A stretch of DNA of 14,536 nt from Rhodobacterales bacterium 34-62-10 (GTDB lineage Bacteria; Pseudomonadota; Alphaproteobacteria; Rhodobacterales; Rhodobacteraceae). Of this stretch, positions 6,382-13,583 are shown piece by piece. The notes below the pieces were generated by a model. It searched no databases and was not told where the DNA came from. It saw nothing but the letters and a program-made list of their open reading frames with translations. Made by a program: the position numbers and the translations under genes. Numbering within the stretch: position 1 is the first letter of the stretch; each line of letters begins with the position of its first letter. The stretch spans positions 1 to 14,536 of the forward strand of contig NCJR01000014.1 of the NCBI GenBank assembly GCA_002282555.1, in the 5' to 3' direction.

Positions 6382-7110
6382 ATGAAGAAATCCATTCTCT
6401 GCGCCACGGTATTGGCTGTTTTTCTGCCAGTCGCCGCGTCCGCGGACGACCTTTCGGAGGATCGGGTACGCGAGCTGGTCCTCGAGACCATACGCGAGAA
6501 CCCGCAAATCGTGATGGAGGCCGTCGCCATCCTGCAACGTCAGGAGGCCGACGCACAGGCCGAGGCACAAGCGCAGGTTCTGGAGGACGAGCGCGATCTT
6601 CTCGAACGGGATCCGAACGCTCCTGTACTCGGAAATCCGGATGGCGACGTCACCATCGTCGAGTTCTTCGACTACAACTGCCCCTACTGCAGGCGGGTAA
6701 AACCGGAGATCGAGGCCTTGTTGGCCGCCGATCCAAACGTTCGACTCGTCTATCGTGAGTGGCCCATTCTGGGCGAGGGATCTGTTTTTGCCGCGCGGGC
6801 GGCACTCGCCGCACGCGAACAGGACCTTTACGAGGAATTCCATTGGGCTCTGATGGGGATGAACGGCCGGGCGGAGGAAGCGGCCGTCATGCGGGTGGCC
6901 GAAGAAGTCGGGCTCGATCTCGTGCAGCTCCGTCGGGACATGGCGGCGCCCGAGATCGAAGAGCATATCGCAACCTCCATGCGCCTTAGCCAGGCTCTGG
7001 GGTTCAACGGCACTCCGTCCTTCGTGATCGGCGAGGCGCTTGTTCCGGGTCTCGTCGAACAGGAGCAGTTGCAGGCCTTGGTCGCGCAGGTGCGTGATGG
7101 GTCCGAGTGA
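6382..7110 (+). CDS. ScsC-like DsbA family thiol-disulfide oxidoreductase with N-terminal helical stalk
   Basis: 242 residues; AAGGGAG at 6367-6373 sets the start eight bases later. Signal peptide at 1-21 (cleavage near AASADD). Residues about 26-75 form a charged, Gln/Ala/Glu-rich helix containing ENPQIVMEAVAILQRQEAD, like the oligomerisation stalk of ScsC-type proteins. The thioredoxin-fold domain has CPYC at 100-103 in FFDYNCPYCRRVKPE and the cis-Pro loop NGTPSFVIG (P212). ScsC proteins with a stalk can form trimers and act as disulfide isomerases kept reduced by ScsB, and the partner scsB lies at the left edge of the window. It differs clearly from the DsbA-like protein at 525-1289, which lacks this stalk. 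Family assignment is firm; trimer and isomerase activity are inferred. Confidence 0.9.
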   Translation: MKKSILCATVLAVFLPVAASADDLSEDRVRELVLETIRENPQIVMEAVAILQRQEADAQAEAQAQVLEDERDLLERDPNAPVLGNPDGDVTIVEFFDYNCPYCRRVKPEIEALLAADPNVRLVYREWPILGEGSVFAARAALAAREQDLYEEFHWALMGMNGRAEEAAVMRVAEEVGLDLVQLRRDMAAPEIEEHIATSMRLSQALGFNGTPSFVIGEALVPGLVEQEQLQALVAQVRDGSE

Positions 7111-7147
7111 CCGCAATCCTTCGATCGGCTGACCGGAGAAACGCACG

Positions 7148-7813
7148 ATGCTGACCCGCCGCCATTTCATCGCTTCTACAGCCGCCCTGTTCTCGCCGTC
7201 CATCACCGGTCCGCTGGTTGCCAGCACGTGGCCCAGCGAGGCACAGAAAGCGGAATGGGATGCGCAGGTCACGCCTGCGAACTACGATCCAGCCACGTCG
7301 AACCCTTGGGGCCTTCATCCGCGCTTCCTGCCGACACGGGTGATCGCAAACGATGGCTTGAGGCCGGGCGACATCCATGTCGACGCGGTCGCGCGCTACC
7401 TTTACCACATCGAAGAAGGCGGAACGGCCGTGCGGTACGGCGTGGCGATCGGGCGCGGCGATCTCTACGAGCCCGGCACCTACACGATCCGCCGCAAGGT
7501 CCGCTGGCCGCACTGGACGCCGACCCGATCCATGATCGAGCGCGAACCCGATCTCTATGCGCAATACGAAGACGGGATGGAACCCGGACCGGGCAACGCT
7601 TTGGGATCTCGCGCGCTGTATCTCTATGTGGGTGAACGGGACACTTATCTTCGTATACATGGTACGCCGTATCCAAGATCGATCGGATCGAGAGCAAGCT
7701 CCGGCTGCGTCAGAATGGTCATGGCGCATATAAACGGGCTTTTCGATCAGGTCGAAATCGGTGTCACTGCGCGTCTTTACCCGGCCGAGACCTCTCTGGG
7801 GTCACGAAGCTGA
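7148..7813 (+). CDS. L,D-transpeptidase (YkuD-type), second copy
   Basis: 221 residues. The N-terminus TRRHFIASTAALF is a twin-arginine-like signal; CGGAGAAA lies before the ATG. A YkuD domain spans about residues 75-215: VARYLYHIEEGGTAVRYGVAIG, then a KVRWPHWTPTRSM segment, LGSRALYLY, the histidine segment LRIHGTPYPRSIG, and SSGCVRM with the presumed nucleophile C187 and the conserved Arg retained. It should form or exchange peptidoglycan cross-links in the periplasm. It lies 37 bases after the ScsC-like gene and closes the run. The pairing with a thiol oxidoreductase makes sense for an enzyme whose active-site Cys is easily poisoned by copper. Unlike the first copy, its signature is canonical, so it is probably active. 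Confidence 0.9.
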   Translation: MLTRRHFIASTAALFSPSITGPLVASTWPSEAQKAEWDAQVTPANYDPATSNPWGLHPRFLPTRVIANDGLRPGDIHVDAVARYLYHIEEGGTAVRYGVAIGRGDLYEPGTYTIRRKVRWPHWTPTRSMIEREPDLYAQYEDGMEPGPGNALGSRALYLYVGERDTYLRIHGTPYPRSIGSRASSGCVRMVMAHINGLFDQVEIGVTARLYPAETSLGSRS

Positions 7814-7821
7814 TCGCACGG

Positions 7822-7885
7822 CGCTGAAGGACAGCGTCCGGACGTGAGCCCGTTCTGCCGTGCCCTCGGCTGGCTTTGTCAGCCG
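7822..7885. terminator. Possible terminator hairpins between convergent genes
   Basis: Two short inverted repeats lie between the convergent stops: CGCTG/CAGCG (7822-7826 and 7832-7836, loop AAGGA) and CGGCTG/CAGCCG (7867-7872 and 7880-7885, loop of 7), the second covering the lipoprotein stop codon. Neither is followed by a T-run, so evidence for intrinsic termination is weak. Confidence 0.3.
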
Positions 7886-8166
7886 GAAGCGGCCGGGCCG
7901 GATGCCGTGCAGATCGGGCGCCCTTCCAACGTCCGGAGCGGAAGCAGTGTCGTCTCGACGGGCCCCGAATGGAGATACCAGTAGCATCCGTCCTCCGCTT
8001 GAAGGCGGGCCGTCGTGAGATCCTGGTAAGGGGCTGCGAGCTGGATGACGGCTTCGGGCACTGGCGCTGCGGCAGGTTCAGTTTCGCGGCCTCCCTGATC
8101 GAACGATGGCGAACATCCGCCAAGGACCAATACCAGACTTCCTTCCGCCAGATGTCTCGACTTCAC
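7879..8166 (-). CDS. Small putative lipoprotein, unknown function
   Basis: 95 residues from a GTG start at 8166; an AGAGGG ribosome binding site (8175-8180) sits eight bases upstream. The N-terminus MKSRHLAEGSLVLVLGGCSP holds a lipobox-like LGGC, so lipid attachment at C18 is likely. The mature part has an Ala/Pro/Glu linker and then LQAEDGCYWYLHSGPVETTL and GRPICT, with two Cys (C60 and the one in PICT) that could pair. No named family recognised. It is the most downstream of three minus-strand genes but has its own 129-base upstream gap with an inverted repeat at 8197-8215, so it may have its own promoter. The start signals and lipobox support a real gene rather than a chance frame. Confidence 0.62.
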   Translation of the reverse strand: MKSRHLAEGSLVLVLGGCSPSFDQGGRETEPAAAPVPEAVIQLAAPYQDLTTARLQAEDGCYWYLHSGPVETTLLPLRTLEGRPICTASGPAASG

Positions 8167-8196
8167 GCGAACCGCCCTCTAACAGTAGATTTTTTG

Positions 8197-8215
8197 TTGT
8201 TCCCAGAGTGAACAA
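8197..8215. promoter_or_regulatory. Inverted repeat TTGTTC-N7-GAACAA, candidate operator
   Basis: A perfect six-base inverted repeat with a seven-base spacer lies 31 bases upstream of the lipoprotein start. The same half sites occur with a three-base spacer at 9896-9910. An eight-base inverted repeat GCAACGAT (8230-8237) / ATCGTTGC (8287-8294) also lies in this gap. The position suits a regulator site for the minus-strand lipoprotein. The regulator is unknown. Confidence 0.35.
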
Positions 8216-8295
8216 TCTGGCCACGGGTAGCAACGATAGTGGCATGAATTCTGCGTTATGCGTGGCCTGATCCTTTGCCGGGCTGCATCGTTGCA

Positions 8296-8943
8296 TCAGT
8301 TGGATGATTGGAACGCGGACACAAGATAAGCGATGCCGGTCAAAAGCACGACGACTGCAACGAAGAGCACGAGCGACAGGAACACAGCAATACCCCGAGA
8401 ACGTCGATGAGCAAATGACCGGCCCTGCGCGAGCCAACCCTCGATCACGGAGACATAGAGGGGAATCGCGCTGACCAGCGTCGCGTAGAGATAGACCCCC
8501 GAGATATTCTCGAAGAAAGCCGAACGCGCGAGGGTTGGCGCCATAACGCGAACCGCCATTGCGCGACTGCCTCCGAAAGACCCGAACCAGTCAGCGGAGA
8601 GGACGTAGATCAAGATGTGCAGCACGATGAAGGCAACGAGCCTTGCGGCTACGTCAAGGAACAGGACCGAGCCTGGTCGTCGCTCATGGTTTCCGCGCGC
8701 GTTCGTCGAGGCATAGAGGAAGAAGGCGACGTAGTTCACGACGAAAACAACCGGCACTCCGTTCGTCAGCACTTGCCGAACGAACCGAGATAACGCGGGG
8801 CCGCCACCGGCGAGATGCCCGGCGAGGTCCGGTGTCATGGCGATGAAGAGCACCAGAAGTGGGAGGAGGCCCGCAAGGCTGACGACGAGCGTATTCCAAG
8901 CGAAACGAGAGAACGGCAACTCGAGAGAGAACAATCGTTGCAC
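8296..8943 (-). CDS. Integral membrane protein of unknown function (about five helices)
   Basis: 215 residues. The start is set at the GTG at 8943 because AAAGGAGGAGG lies just upstream; a longer frame from 8970 would place that ribosome binding site inside the gene. Hydrophobic segments lie at about 16-37, 58-78, 95-116, 146-167 and 186-209. Between the second and third is a short charged loop (NARGNHERRPGS). No cysteine is present and no metal motif is obvious apart from scattered His and Met. I recognise no family. It lies 62 bases downstream of the DUF305 gene on the same strand and is probably cotranscribed with it. The composition and helix pattern support a real protein; the function is open. 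Confidence 0.7.
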   Translation of the reverse strand: MQRLFSLELPFSRFAWNTLVVSLAGLLPLLVLFIAMTPDLAGHLAGGGPALSRFVRQVLTNGVPVVFVVNYVAFFLYASTNARGNHERRPGSVLFLDVAARLVAFIVLHILIYVLSADWFGSFGGSRAMAVRVMAPTLARSAFFENISGVYLYATLVSAIPLYVSVIEGWLAQGRSFAHRRSRGIAVFLSLVLFVAVVVLLTGIAYLVSAFQSSN

Positions 8944-9005
8944 GATGCCTCCTCCTTTGCTGCCGCCCACTCGTTTGCAGGTCCCTCCGGTGCGTCACGC
9001 TCCTG

Positions 9006-9845
9006 TCAGATATCGCATTCGTAGAAGCCGCGATAGCCGACCGTCAGCCCTTCTTCGAGGGAGAAGATCAATTCGGCCCCTCCGCGCCAGTCCGCGTCTG
9101 GGACCTCTCGCAAAGTCATCCTGATGCCGGGGGCGCCAAAGGTTCCTGCGTCTTCGGCGTCAAGCGTCAAAATGACCCCGTTGAGCTGCGTAAGGGCGCC
9201 CTCCTCGTTGTTGAGCAGGATCGGATCCTCGCCCTCGACCCGCCGGAATCCGCAGGTCAGGGCCGAGATGTCGGTGCCCTGCGGCAGGGCATCGAGCGTC
9301 ACGGGCGAGGGGTCGAGGGTGGCGATCAGCGTGTTCGACAGCGCGTCCTCGAGGGTGCCGACACTGGGCGGCGGATCCTCGTAGATGCTTTCGACCTCGC
9401 CGTTGTCGTCGATGTCCGCGATCAGGTAACGCATCTCGGCGATCTCGCGGTTCTGCGCGGCAATGATGTCGTGCGCCAGCTTCTCGACCCGCGGATCGGT
9501 CAGTTCCGACCGGCTGGAGGTCATGATGGCGATGGAATGGTGCGGGATCATGGCGGACATGAAGGAACGATCCTGAACGGTCTCCTGGCTTCGCACCAGC
9601 CAGAGCGTCAGCACAAATACGACGACCGACCCCGAAAATATCCCTGCGTTGATGGCCTTCGACGAATACATCGACAGCATCCAGGCGAGCATGATGACCG
9701 CCATCGTCGCGCCCATGAGCAGCGCCATGTAGGCGCGGGTTTCTGACCAGAACAGGTGCTCGAGCGCGTAGGTGTTAAGATACATCAGAATGAACATCAC
9801 GACCGTCGAGGTCGCGATCATCGCGGCGAACCGCCAATAGGACAT
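9006..9845 (-). CDS. DUF305 membrane protein with extra C-terminal domain
   Basis: 279 residues; an AGGAGG ribosome binding site precedes the ATG at 9845. Three transmembrane helices lie at about 5-25, 38-58 and 68-86. A DUF305 (PF03713) domain follows, with its hallmark FMSAMIPHHSIAIMTS at 95-110 (H102, H103 and nearby Met) and the AAQNREIAEMRYLI helix (E134, M138). DUF305 proteins are frequent in copper and other metal-resistance loci, and the His/Met set is thought to bind metal. From about residue 160 to 279 there is an extra, mainly beta-predicted region with C198 (TCGFR) and C277 (FYECDI), not part of a standard DUF305 domain and not recognised. It is the first gene of the minus-strand group, divergent from the copper operon at 10086. 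DUF305 is firm; the C-terminal part is unknown. Confidence 0.85.
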   Translation of the reverse strand: MSYWRFAAMIATSTVVMFILMYLNTYALEHLFWSETRAYMALLMGATMAVIMLAWMLSMYSSKAINAGIFSGSVVVFVLTLWLVRSQETVQDRSFMSAMIPHHSIAIMTSSRSELTDPRVEKLAHDIIAAQNREIAEMRYLIADIDDNGEVESIYEDPPPSVGTLEDALSNTLIATLDPSPVTLDALPQGTDISALTCGFRRVEGEDPILLNNEEGALTQLNGVILTLDAEDAGTFGAPGIRMTLREVPDADWRGGAELIFSLEEGLTVGYRGFYECDI

Positions 9846-9895
9846 TGTTGCCTCCTCGTTTGGTGCGGGAAAGCCCCGGGGCGAGGCCGTCGCGC

Positions 9896-9910
9896 TTGTT
9901 CAACGAACAA
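9896..9910. promoter_or_regulatory. Inverted repeat TTGTTC-AAC-GAACAA in the divergent gap, candidate operator
   Basis: The 240-base gap 9846-10085 separates divergent genes. It holds this perfect inverted repeat, flanked by CGCG on both sides, plus another TTGTTC at 9921-9926 and a GCCCCGGGGC palindrome at 9873-9882. The repeat is 51 bases upstream of the DUF305 start. A T-run (10020-10026) followed by GTTGT near 10027-10031 resembles the sequence beside the 8197 repeat. No confident -35/-10 pair was found for either direction. Binding protein unknown. Confidence 0.4.
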
Positions 9911-10085
9911 CGCGTCCTTCTTGTTCGAGTTCCTGTTACATTTTGCGACATTACCCTCTCGCCGCGTGCAGTTAGCGGGCGATACGGCGCGAATGCGCGC
10001 AAGTGGATGACCGCACGCGTTTTTTTGTTGTGCGCCCTGTGAATTGCATGCCTATTGATCGCCGAGGCACTTCATCGGCAGCAGC

Positions 10086-10445
10086 ATGATTCGTCTGGTC
10101 CACGCGCTTTTCATCGTACTCTTCGCGCTTGCAACCAGCGCGGGAGGTGCCGCTGCACACCACGCCGTTCATTGTGTGGCACCGGTGTCCGAAATGGCAA
10201 GCGCTGCGCATGATCACGCTGGGCATGTCTCGTTTAAGTCCGAGGCGTCTGACCTGAGTTCGGTTCACGTAAATGCAGACCCTGTGTCGGCAGAGTGTTC
10301 CCAGCACCTGTGCTCGGTCTATTCGCTTTCGGCGGCCGAACCCGCGCGGGAGCGGGTGGCAATACCTGTCGCCGACCGTCCCTCGGACAACAGCATTTCC
10401 GGTCTGAGCAGACCCGAAAGTCTTTATCGCCCTCCGAACGCCTGA
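10086..10445 (+). CDS. Small secreted His/Cys-containing protein at head of copper operon
   Basis: 119 residues; signal peptide at about 4-24 ending AGGAAAHH. The mature part has HHAVHC (H25, H26, H29, C30), AHDHAGH (H42, H44, H47), H61 and a Cys pair C71/C76 in SAECSQHLCSVY; the C-terminal third looks disordered. No ribosome binding site is clear before the ATG. It resembles the His-rich protein at 2518 in size, signal, His cluster and Cys pair, though not by obvious residue identity. Small His-rich exported proteins at the head of copper operons (CopL-like) are reported to act in copper sensing or binding; that role is inferred here from layout. Confidence 0.68.
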   Translation: MIRLVHALFIVLFALATSAGGAAAHHAVHCVAPVSEMASAAHDHAGHVSFKSEASDLSSVHVNADPVSAECSQHLCSVYSLSAAEPARERVAIPVADRPSDNSISGLSRPESLYRPPNA

Positions 10446-10521
10446 CCTCTGACCACCGGCCATGCCGGAGTGCGGCTCTTTTCGGGCCCGTATTTTGTCA
10501 CTCAGACGATCGGATACCAAC

Positions 10522-10752
10522 ATGAAGATAGTTCATGCGGCCCTGTTGCCGCTCGCTTTGGCTGCCTGCGCGCCGCCATCTGTCCTTCCTGACCAGGAAG
10601 TCCTCGGCCTTGGCGCCGCGAACAATCAATCGGTTCAGGGCAGGTCTGCCCTTGTTGCACTCTTGCCCGACTTCGAGGCCCGTCCCGTCGTTCAGCCGGG
10701 TAACTGGAGCGACTTGAATCGCTCACAAGCGCCGGAAGGAGCACTCGAATGA
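10522..10752 (+). CDS. Small putative lipoprotein preceding the TolC-family gene
   Basis: 76 residues from the ATG at 10522; an in-frame upstream reading from 10462 lacks a signal at its N-terminus. The first residues, MKIVHAALLPLALAACAPP, are a lipoprotein signal with lipobox LAAC (C16). The short mature part has no Cys other than C16, ends in GNWSDLNRSQAPEGALE and is of unknown function. Its stop overlaps the TolC-family start (ATGA), so the two are translationally coupled, which suggests an accessory role with the outer-membrane factor. Confidence 0.72.
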   Translation: MKIVHAALLPLALAACAPPSVLPDQEVLGLGAANNQSVQGRSALVALLPDFEARPVVQPGNWSDLNRSQAPEGALE

Positions 10753-12206
10753 AGCGGGCCGGTCTTCTTCTATCCATAAGTGCCGTGGCGTTGTCGGCAT
10801 GTGCCAACCCCGAACTGACAGCGGGACTTGCCGCGCGCGAACCGGGCTTCGAGACGGTTCGCAACACGACTTCGGCGGCGACCCGTGCTCAGGCGGTCTT
10901 TCTGCAGGACGCCGCAACGATCCGTGCGAATTCGGAACGCGTGCACCAGATGGTGCATCAAAGGACCGTGTTGGCTGATACCGCGGTGCAGGTTGCCCTT
11001 CTGAACAATCGCGGGTTGCAGGCTGCCTATGCCGAACTTGGCATGACGGCCGCCGAGATCTGGCAGACGACCTTGCAGCCGAACCCACGGGTCGCGATCG
11101 GGACGTTCGGGATTGGTGCAGACGACCTGGCCTGGCGAGCTATCGAGGGGATTATCGCTTTCAACATCCTTGCGCTGGCGACCACCGAACAAAGAAGTCG
11201 GATTGCGGAGACCAGGTTCAGGCAAGCGCAGTTGATCGCGGCCGAGGAAACGCTGAGGGTCGCGACGGAAACGCGGCTTGCCTGGATCGATGCTGTGGCG
11301 GCATTCGAGGCGGCCAGTATCGTTCGAGACGCGGAATCCACGGCAAACGCGCAGTCCGATCTTGCAGCTGAGCTTGGAGAGACGGGCTTCCTGAATCGGG
11401 CGGCACAGGCGCGCGACCAGGCTCTGTTCGCGGAGTTGTCTGGGCAGAGGGCCCGTGCCCGGCTCGATGCCCAGGTCGCGAAGGAACGTCTGACCCGCCT
11501 GATGGGCCTCTGGGGTACCGAGACGCAATACTATGTGCCGGACGCCTTGCCCGCATTGCCAGGCCGGGCCGGGGCGCCGCGAGACGCGGAAACCCAGGCC
11601 CTTGCACGGCGCGTGGATCTGACACTCGCGCGTCTGGAACTGCAGGCGGTCGCGCAGGAGCACGGGCTTGAGAACGCGACGCGGTCAGTAACCGATCTCG
11701 AGCTGATCACAGGAGCGGAGATCGAGCGCGAGCGCGACGGCGGCGATGTCGAAACGTCGACGACGCCCCAGTTCGAGGTCGAGTTCGTGATCCCCATCTT
11801 CGACAGCGGCGAAGCGCGGTTGCGACGTGCCGAGATGGCCTATCTGCGGGCGGCACACCAGCTTGCGGAACGCGCCGTGACCGTGAGGTCCGAGGCACGC
11901 GCGGCTCAGGCCGAACTGGCCGGTGCACATCAGATCGCGCGCCACTACCGTGACAACCTTGTACCCTTGCGGGCCCTTGTCGAGAGCGAGACGCTGCTCG
12001 CCTACAACGGGATGATCGAGTCCTACGTTGAGCTTCTCGATGCCATCCGTGCCCGGCAGGCGGCCCAGATGTCGGAGGCATCGGCGCGCGCCGATTACTG
12101 GAGGGCAGAGGCGCTAATGACGGCGGCTCTCTACGGCGGTGGCGGCGACGGCGGTGGCGGCGGAGCCTCCCCCGAAATGGCCGCGGCCGGTGCGGCACCA
12201 CATTGA
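10749..12206 (+). CDS. TolC-family outer-membrane efflux lipoprotein
   Basis: 485 residues. The lipoprotein signal MKRAGLLLSISAVALSAC has the lipobox LSAC (C18), as in CusC/OprM-type outer-membrane factors. Long Ala/Glu/Arg-rich helices at about 130-255 and 360-455 are the two repeated coiled-coil hairpins of the family, e.g. RFRQAQLIAAEETLRVATETRLAWIDAVAAF and SEARAAQAELAGAHQIARHYR; QLAERAVTVR and a GMIESYVELLDAIRAR segment are typical of the second repeat. The C-terminus adds a Gly-rich run (about 465-474) and PEMAAAGAAPH, likely a flexible tail. Such proteins form trimeric export channels that dock with a membrane-fusion protein and an RND pump. Neither is in the window. The next gene starts 14 bases later, so copper efflux across the outer membrane is the probable job. 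Confidence 0.88.
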   Translation: MKRAGLLLSISAVALSACANPELTAGLAAREPGFETVRNTTSAATRAQAVFLQDAATIRANSERVHQMVHQRTVLADTAVQVALLNNRGLQAAYAELGMTAAEIWQTTLQPNPRVAIGTFGIGADDLAWRAIEGIIAFNILALATTEQRSRIAETRFRQAQLIAAEETLRVATETRLAWIDAVAAFEAASIVRDAESTANAQSDLAAELGETGFLNRAAQARDQALFAELSGQRARARLDAQVAKERLTRLMGLWGTETQYYVPDALPALPGRAGAPRDAETQALARRVDLTLARLELQAVAQEHGLENATRSVTDLELITGAEIERERDGGDVETSTTPQFEVEFVIPIFDSGEARLRRAEMAYLRAAHQLAERAVTVRSEARAAQAELAGAHQIARHYRDNLVPLRALVESETLLAYNGMIESYVELLDAIRARQAAQMSEASARADYWRAEALMTAALYGGGGDGGGGGASPEMAAAGAAPH

Positions 12207-12220
12207 GAAAGGACAATACG

Positions 12221-13561
12221 ATGAACAGACGTCAAATTCTTGGTGCAGGTGCGACCCTGGTCAGCGCCTCGCTGCTTGCCCGGACATCGACCGCGCAGAC
12301 ACCCGAAGCCCCGGTGGCCGGATCCGCGGCGACGCAGGTGCCCCCGCGCCCGAGTTCAGGACCCGAATACAACCCGGTCGTGACCCTGAACGGCTGGTCT
12401 TTGCCTTGGCGGATGAATGGCAACGTGAAGGAGTTCCACCTCATCGCGGAACCAGTGGAGCGGGAGCTCGCCGAGGGAACCGTCGCCCGGCTCTGGGGCT
12501 ACAACGGCAGCTCGATCGGCCCGACAATCGAGGCGGTGGAGGGAGACCGGGTTCGTATCTTCGTCACCAATCACCTCCCCGAACACACCACGATCCATTG
12601 GCATGGGCTGATCCTGCCGTCGGGCATGGATGGAGTCGGGGGGCTGAGTCATCCGGGGATCCCGCCCGGCAAGACATTCGTCTACGAGTTCGACCTCATC
12701 AAGTCGGGCACGCACATGTATCACCCGCATGCCGACGAGATGGTGCAAATGGCGATGGGGATGATGGGCCTATTCATCATCCACCCGCGAGATCCGTCCG
12801 TCATGCCGGTCGACCGCGACTTCGCATTTCTGCTCAACGCCTTCGACATCACGCCGGGCTCGGCCGTGCCGCGCACGATGACGATGCTGGACTTCAACCT
12901 CTGGTGTTGGAACAGCCGGATTTTCCCGGACATCGACCCTCTGGTCGTCCGTCAGGGCGACCGGGTGCGGGTGCGGGTCGGCAACCTGACCATGACGAAC
13001 CACCCGATCCACATGCACGGCTATCACTTCGAGGTTACGGGCACCGATGGCGGCTGGGTCCGCCCCGAGGCGCGCTGGCCCGAAGTGTCCATCGACATTC
13101 CAGTGGGTGCCATGCGCGCCTACGAGTTTGTTGCCGACAATCCCGGCGACTGGGCGATTCACTGCCACAAGTCGCACCACACGATGAATGCGATGGGCCA
13201 CGACATCCCCACGATGATCGGCACAGATCAACGCCGTTCGGTCGAACTGATCCGCCAGCACCAGCGCGGATACATGGCCATGGGCAGTGCGGGCATGGCC
13301 GAGATGGGCGAGATGGAAATGCCGCTGCCCGCCAACACCGTGCCAATGATGACTGGCTGGGGGCCGCATGGCCCAATCGAAATGGGCGGCATGTTTTCTG
13401 TCGTGAAGGTCCGGCCCGACATCGCTCCCGACGACTACAGCGATCCCGGCTGGTATGAGAACCCACCCGGAACCGAGGCGCACGAATGGACGGGCGACCT
13501 GCCCGAAATCGCGCGCAACGACAGCCCCAGAACCACCCTTACCCCGCGAACGCGGGCCTGA
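12221..13561 (+). CDS. Two-domain multicopper oxidase with Met-rich C-terminal extension, Tat-exported
   Basis: 446 residues; AGAAAGGA lies upstream of the ATG. MNRRQILGAGATLVSASLL is a twin-arginine-like signal. Copper motifs: HWHG (126-129), YHPHADE (H168, H170), HPIHMHG (H261, H264, H266) and HCHKSHHTMNAM (H314, C315, H316, H320, M325). Only about 90 residues separate the second and third motifs, against 265 in the oxidase at 4495, so this is a two-domain enzyme with its type 1 copper in the second domain, as in small laccases that form trimers. Residues 351-391 hold ten Met plus acidic residues, a likely Cu(I)-binding tail similar in idea to the Met-rich parts of CueO and CopA. Cu(I) oxidation in the periplasm is the likely function; it lies between the export channel and the copper carriers. 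Confidence 0.92.
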   Translation: MNRRQILGAGATLVSASLLARTSTAQTPEAPVAGSAATQVPPRPSSGPEYNPVVTLNGWSLPWRMNGNVKEFHLIAEPVERELAEGTVARLWGYNGSSIGPTIEAVEGDRVRIFVTNHLPEHTTIHWHGLILPSGMDGVGGLSHPGIPPGKTFVYEFDLIKSGTHMYHPHADEMVQMAMGMMGLFIIHPRDPSVMPVDRDFAFLLNAFDITPGSAVPRTMTMLDFNLWCWNSRIFPDIDPLVVRQGDRVRVRVGNLTMTNHPIHMHGYHFEVTGTDGGWVRPEARWPEVSIDIPVGAMRAYEFVADNPGDWAIHCHKSHHTMNAMGHDIPTMIGTDQRRSVELIRQHQRGYMAMGSAGMAEMGEMEMPLPANTVPMMTGWGPHGPIEMGGMFSVVKVRPDIAPDDYSDPGWYENPPGTEAHEWTGDLPEIARNDSPRTTLTPRTRA

Positions 13562-13583
13562 ACCTCTTGGAGATGGAGATCAA

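Noticed and set aside
5992..7272. A 426-codon minus-strand open frame opposite the ScsC-like gene
   Set aside because: It is antisense to two well-supported genes, spans their junction and lacks a start signal or recognisable domain.
9896..9932. LexA (GTTC-N7-GTTC) or FNR-type (TTGAT-N4-ATCAA) site
   Set aside because: Spacing and half sites do not fit: the GTTC copies are not seven bases apart, and the palindrome is odd-centred with TTGTTC arms.
12130..12170. GC-rich GGC/GGT run as a possible structured RNA or repeat element
   Set aside because: It is in frame and simply encodes the Gly-rich tail of the TolC-family protein.
12139..13458. A 439-codon open frame overlapping the two-domain multicopper oxidase on the same strand
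   Set aside because: Its product is Arg/Pro/Gly-rich without domain pattern, and the overlapping frame encodes a complete oxidase with all copper motifs; long shadow frames are expected at this GC content.
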